Shown in pieces: positions 60,749 through 64,000 of a stretch of DNA of 64,000 nucleotides. The notes beneath the pieces were generated by a model, which worked only from the letters and a program-made list of their open reading frames with translations, made no database searches and was not told where the DNA came from. This DNA comes from Pseudomonas sp. QS1027 (GTDB taxonomy: Bacteria > Pseudomonadota > Gammaproteobacteria > Pseudomonadales > Pseudomonadaceae): positions 434,001 to 498,000 of the forward strand of contig NZ_PHSU01000011.1 of NCBI RefSeq assembly GCF_002814235.1, written 5' to 3'. Each line of letters begins with the position of its first letter. Position 1 is the first letter of the stretch. The position numbers were made by a program, and so were the translations under genes.

Positions 60749-61291
60749 ATGGCGATCAAAGAAAGTGTACGTCCGGGCGGCCGCAGTGCCCGGGTGCAGG
60801 AATCGATTCATCAGGCAGTCCGCGCGCTTCTCGAAGAGCAGGACCGCGCGAGCCTGACCGTCCCGCAGATCGCGGCGCGGGCCGGGGTTACGCCCTCGAC
60901 CATCTATCGGCGCTGGGGCGACCTGGCGGCGTTGTTGGCGGATGTGGCCTTTGCCCGTATGCGCCCGGAGGTCGAACCGGCCAATACCGCCAGCCTGCGC
61001 GGCGACCTGCGGGCCTGGGCCGAGCAGTATCTGGATGAAATCAGCTCGGAACCGGGCCGGCAGATGATGCGTGATGTGCAATGCAGCCCCAGCACGGGCT
61101 ATTGCACGACCATTCTCGGCGGACAGTTGCAGACCATTCTCGATCGCTACCCGAGCGAAAACCTGCCCAGCGTCGAGCGCCTGCTCGACCTGATCGTCGC
61201 GCCGACGGTGTTCCGGGTGCTGTTCGCGGACGCGCCGTTGAGTGTCGACGCACTGCACCGGCAGATCGAACTGGCACTCACTGCCCCGTAG
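60749..61291 (+). CDS. TetR/AcrR-family transcriptional regulator
   Basis: 180 residues. N-terminal HTH: ARVQESIHQAVRALLEEQDRASLTVPQIAARAGVTPSTIYRRWGDLAALL (about residues 14-63). The C-terminal ligand domain is of the C-terminal-TetR type (ISSEPGRQMMRDVQ). Divergent from the MFS gene, whose promoter region contains a good inverted repeat; it probably represses both. Confidence 0.9.
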   Translation: MAIKESVRPGGRSARVQESIHQAVRALLEEQDRASLTVPQIAARAGVTPSTIYRRWGDLAALLADVAFARMRPEVEPANTASLRGDLRAWAEQYLDEISSEPGRQMMRDVQCSPSTGYCTTILGGQLQTILDRYPSENLPSVERLLDLIVAPTVFRVLFADAPLSVDALHRQIELALTAP

Positions 61292-61396
61292 CAACAGGGC
61301 TGCGACCTTGGTCGACACTGACGCCGCCCGGCCATCGTGCGAGACTGTAGCGCCAGGGCCGGACTGCCCTCGGGATGTCTTTTGCCGGGAGTTTCC

Positions 61397-64000
61397 ATGT
61401 CGCTGTCCAGCGGGCTGATCGCCGCCGTCGCCCTGGCCTATATGGCCATTATGTTCGCCATCGCCTTTTATGGTGACCGCCGCAGCGCGCCCTTGCCGCC
61501 GCGCGTGCGAGCCTGGGTGTACAGCCTGTCGCTGGCCGTCTATTGCACCAGCTGGACCTTCTTCGGCGCGGTCGGCCAGGCCGCCGACCAGCTCTGGGCG
61601 TTCCTGCCGATCTACCTGGGCCCCGTGCTGCTGCTGGTGTTCGCGCCCTGGGTCCTGCAGAAGATGGTGCTGATCAGCAAACAGGAAAACATCACCTCCA
61701 TCGCCGACTTCATCGCCGCCCGCTACGGCAAGTCGCAGTCCCTGGCGGTGGTGGTGGCGCTGATCTGCCTGGTCGGCGTGCTGCCCTATATCGCCCTGCA
61801 ACTGAAAGCCATCGTCCTCGGCGTCAACCTGTTGATCGGTGCCGGCGCCGACGCCATGGGCGTCCGCGCCCAGGACACAGCCCTGGTGGTATCGCTGATC
61901 CTGGCGCTGTTCACCATCGTCTTCGGTACCCGCAACCTCGACGCCACCGAACACCACCGCGGCATGGTGCTGGCGATTGCCTTCGAATCCCTGGTCAAGC
62001 TGTTCGCCTTTCTCGCCGTCGGCGCCTTCGTCACCTACGGCCTCTACGACGGTTTCGATGATTTGTTCGACCAGGCCAAAACCTCGGCGCTGCTGGCCGA
62101 ATACTGGGAGGAAACGGTCAACTGGCCATCCATGGTGGTGCAGACCGGCGTGGCGATGATGGCGATCATCTGCCTGCCCCGGCAGTTCCATGTCACCGTG
62201 GTGGAAAATATCGAACCCCAGGACCTGCGCCTGGCCAAGTGGGTGTTCCCCGCCTACCTGATCCTCGCGGCGCTGTTCGTGGTGCCGATCGCCCTGGCCG
62301 GGCGCATGATGTTGCCCACGGATGTCCTGCGCGACTCCTACGTTATCAGCCTGCCGTTGGCCCAGGCCCATCCGGCGCTGGCCTTGCTGGCCTTTATCGG
62401 TGGCGCTTCGGCGGCCACCGGCATGGTGATTGTCGCCAGCGTCGCGCTGTCGACCATGGTCTCCAATGACATGCTGCTGCCCTGGCTGCTGCGCCGGCAG
62501 AACTCCGAGCGGCCGTTCGAAGTGTTCCGTCACTGGATGCTTTCGGTACGCCGGGTCAGCATTGTCGCCATTCTCCTGTTGGCCTACGTCAGCTACCGCC
62601 TGCTGGGCTCGACCGCGAGCCTGGCGACCATCGGCCAGATCGCCTTCGCCGCCGTGACCCAGCTGGCACCGGCCATGCTCGGCGCGCTGTACTGGAAACA
62701 GGCCAACCGCCGCGGGGTGTTTGCCGGTATCGCCGGCGGTACCTTCCTCTGGTTCTATACCTTGATCCTGCCGATCGCCGCCCACAGCCTGGGCTGGTCG
62801 CTGAGCAGTTTCCCCGGGTTGGCCTGGCTGCACGGCAACCCGCTGAACCTGCCGATCAGTCCGCTGACCCAGGGCGTGGTGCTGTCACTGGCGGGCAACT
62901 TCACCCTGTTCGCCTGGGTCTCGGTGCTGTCGCGCACACGGGTCTCCGAGCACTGGCAGGCCGGGCGTTTTATCGGTCAGGAACTCAACGCCCGACCCGG
63001 CGCCCGCTCGATGCTGGCGGTACAGATCGAAGACCTGCTGACCCTCGCCGCACGCTTTGTCGGCGAAGAGCGCGCACGCCAGAGTTTTATCCGTTTCGCC
63101 TATCGCCAGGGCAAGGGCTTCAACCCGAACCAGAACGCCGACAGTGACTGGATCGCCCACACCGAGCGCCTGCTGGCCGGGGTACTCGGGGCGTCCTCGA
63201 CCCGCGCGGTGGTGAAAGCCGCCATTGAAGGGCGGGAAATGCAACTCGAAGATGTTGTCCGGATCGCCGACGAAGCCTCCGAAGTCCTGCAGTTCAACCG
63301 CGCGTTGCTGCAAGGCGCCATCGAAAACATCACCCAGGGCATCAGCGTGGTCGACCAGTCCCTGAGGCTGGTGGCCTGGAACCGGCGTTACCTGGAACTG
63401 TTCAATTACCCGGACGGCCTGATCAGTGTCGGCCGGCCGATTGCCGATATCATCCGCTACAACGCCGAACGCGGCCTGTGCGGGCCCGGCGAGGCCGAAG
63501 TGCATGTCGCGCGGCGCCTGCACTGGATGCGCCAGGGCCGCGCGCATACCTCGGAGCGGCTGTTCCCCAACGGCCGGGTGATCGAGCTGATCGGCAACCC
63601 GATGCCCGGTGGCGGTTTTGTCATGAGCTTCACCGACATCACCGCGTTCCGCGAGGCCGAGCAGGCCCTGACCGAAGCCAACGAGGGCCTGGAACAGCGC
63701 GTCACCGAACGGACCCACGAACTGTCGCAACTGAACATCGCCCTGACCGAGGCCAAGGGCACGGCGGAAACGGCCAACCAGTCCAAGACCCGGTTCCTCG
63801 CGGCGGTCAGCCACGACCTGATGCAGCCACTGAACGCCGCCCGCCTGTTCTCCGCCGCCCTCTCCCACCAGGACGACAGCCTGTCCCCGGAGGCCCAGCA
63901 ACTGGTCCAGCACCTGGATAGCTCGCTGCGTTCGGCCGAGGACCTGATCAGCGACCTGCTGGATATTTCGCGCCTGGAGAACGGCAAGATCACGCCCAAT
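61397..64000 (+). CDS. SSS-type hybrid/sensor histidine kinase, 5' part
   Basis: 868 codons are present and the gene runs off the right edge. ATG is preceded by CGGGAG. Residues about 1-490 are a sodium:solute symporter-like domain of at least twelve helices (YCTSWTFFGAVGQAADQLWAFLP). A PAS domain follows (about 635-750, ENITQGISVVDQSLRLVAWNRRYLELF), then a coiled coil (EANEGLEQRVTERTHELSQLN) and HisKA with the phosphorylated His in AVSHDLMQPLNAARLF (about residue 806). The kinase catalytic and any receiver domain lie outside the window. The layout recalls CbrA and PA3271-type sensors; the H-box is close to that of NahK/ErcS' kinases. Confidence 0.9.
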   Translation, partial: MSLSSGLIAAVALAYMAIMFAIAFYGDRRSAPLPPRVRAWVYSLSLAVYCTSWTFFGAVGQAADQLWAFLPIYLGPVLLLVFAPWVLQKMVLISKQENITSIADFIAARYGKSQSLAVVVALICLVGVLPYIALQLKAIVLGVNLLIGAGADAMGVRAQDTALVVSLILALFTIVFGTRNLDATEHHRGMVLAIAFESLVKLFAFLAVGAFVTYGLYDGFDDLFDQAKTSALLAEYWEETVNWPSMVVQTGVAMMAIICLPRQFHVTVVENIEPQDLRLAKWVFPAYLILAALFVVPIALAGRMMLPTDVLRDSYVISLPLAQAHPALALLAFIGGASAATGMVIVASVALSTMVSNDMLLPWLLRRQNSERPFEVFRHWMLSVRRVSIVAILLLAYVSYRLLGSTASLATIGQIAFAAVTQLAPAMLGALYWKQANRRGVFAGIAGGTFLWFYTLILPIAAHSLGWSLSSFPGLAWLHGNPLNLPISPLTQGVVLSLAGNFTLFAWVSVLSRTRVSEHWQAGRFIGQELNARPGARSMLAVQIEDLLTLAARFVGEERARQSFIRFAYRQGKGFNPNQNADSDWIAHTERLLAGVLGASSTRAVVKAAIEGREMQLEDVVRIADEASEVLQFNRALLQGAIENITQGISVVDQSLRLVAWNRRYLELFNYPDGLISVGRPIADIIRYNAERGLCGPGEAEVHVARRLHWMRQGRAHTSERLFPNGRVIELIGNPMPGGGFVMSFTDITAFREAEQALTEANEGLEQRVTERTHELSQLNIALTEAKGTAETANQSKTRFLAAVSHDLMQPLNAARLFSAALSHQDDSLSPEAQQLVQHLDSSLRSAEDLISDLLDISRLENGKITPN

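Noticed and set aside
60677..62833. 718-codon open frame antisense to the TetR and sensor kinase genes
   Set aside because: Low-complexity Gln/Gly/Asp/His-rich translation without a fold pattern, opposite two clear genes.
1..64000. CRISPR arrays, prophage genes, transposases or integrases
   Set aside because: No regularly spaced repeats and no protein with transposase, integrase or phage structural motifs were found in the window.

Overview
The window is chromosomal DNA from a Pseudomonas of the fluorescens type. The evidence is high-GC coding, REP-type inverted repeats of the GTAGGAGC family between genes, Pseudomonas-like proteins throughout, and a gene order (lpxL, minCDE, rluA, M18 aminopeptidase, ABC operon, then quinone reductase, prc, EAL protein, FKBP lipoprotein, rdgC, MFS-acyltransferase fusion, SSS-type sensor kinase) that I recall, without being able to check, as resembling one stretch of the P. 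aeruginosa chromosome.

Layout. 1-9.4 kb: housekeeping genes for lipid A acylation, division-site selection (minCDE), RNA pseudouridylation, peptide turnover and a mechanosensitive channel. 9.4-15.9 kb: a UTRA/GntR repressor divergent from an ABC importer operon that includes a phosphodiesterase-like enzyme and a HAD phosphatase; operator-like sites resemble those of PhnF-type regulators, so an organophosphorus substrate is likely. 16-37.3 kb: an accessory island. 37.4-48.2 kb: core genes (quinone reductase, prc, EAL-CBS-GGDEF protein, small regulators, FKBP isomerase) and a di-heme cytochrome/catalase-like pair. 48.2-51.5 kb: a duplicated tRNA-Asp/tRNA-Val cluster flanking a sugar-acid cassette (MFS transporter plus enolase-superfamily enzyme). 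51.7-64 kb: rdgC, transporters, a guanidine-II riboswitch with its guanidinium exporter, a decayed cupin/AraC-type pair, a TetR/MFS pair and the start of a sodium-symporter-like sensor kinase cut by the window end.

The most unusual part is the 21-kb island. It encodes five large proteins built of Ig-like beta-sandwich repeats without Sec signal peptides, an exported alginate-lyase-like protein, a small protein with an Ig-like plus lectin-like region broken by an in-frame TGA, a pertactin-type autotransporter, and an MntA antidote next to a HepT remnant. Six transcription units carry the same 16-bp dyad, CTGTCATTTCTGACAG (one copy has one change), in the same orientation relative to the gene. 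Each is followed 26-27 bp later by an AATAA/AATTAA element. This looks like one co-regulated set controlled by a dyad-binding regulator not encoded here; the CT-N12-AG form recalls lux/las boxes. Three genes of the family also share a 3' tail and terminator hairpin. One appears to have lost its C-terminal module by a deletion onto that tail. I infer a surface or secreted glycan-binding system with exchangeable C-terminal modules; its function and secretion route are not visible in the sequence.
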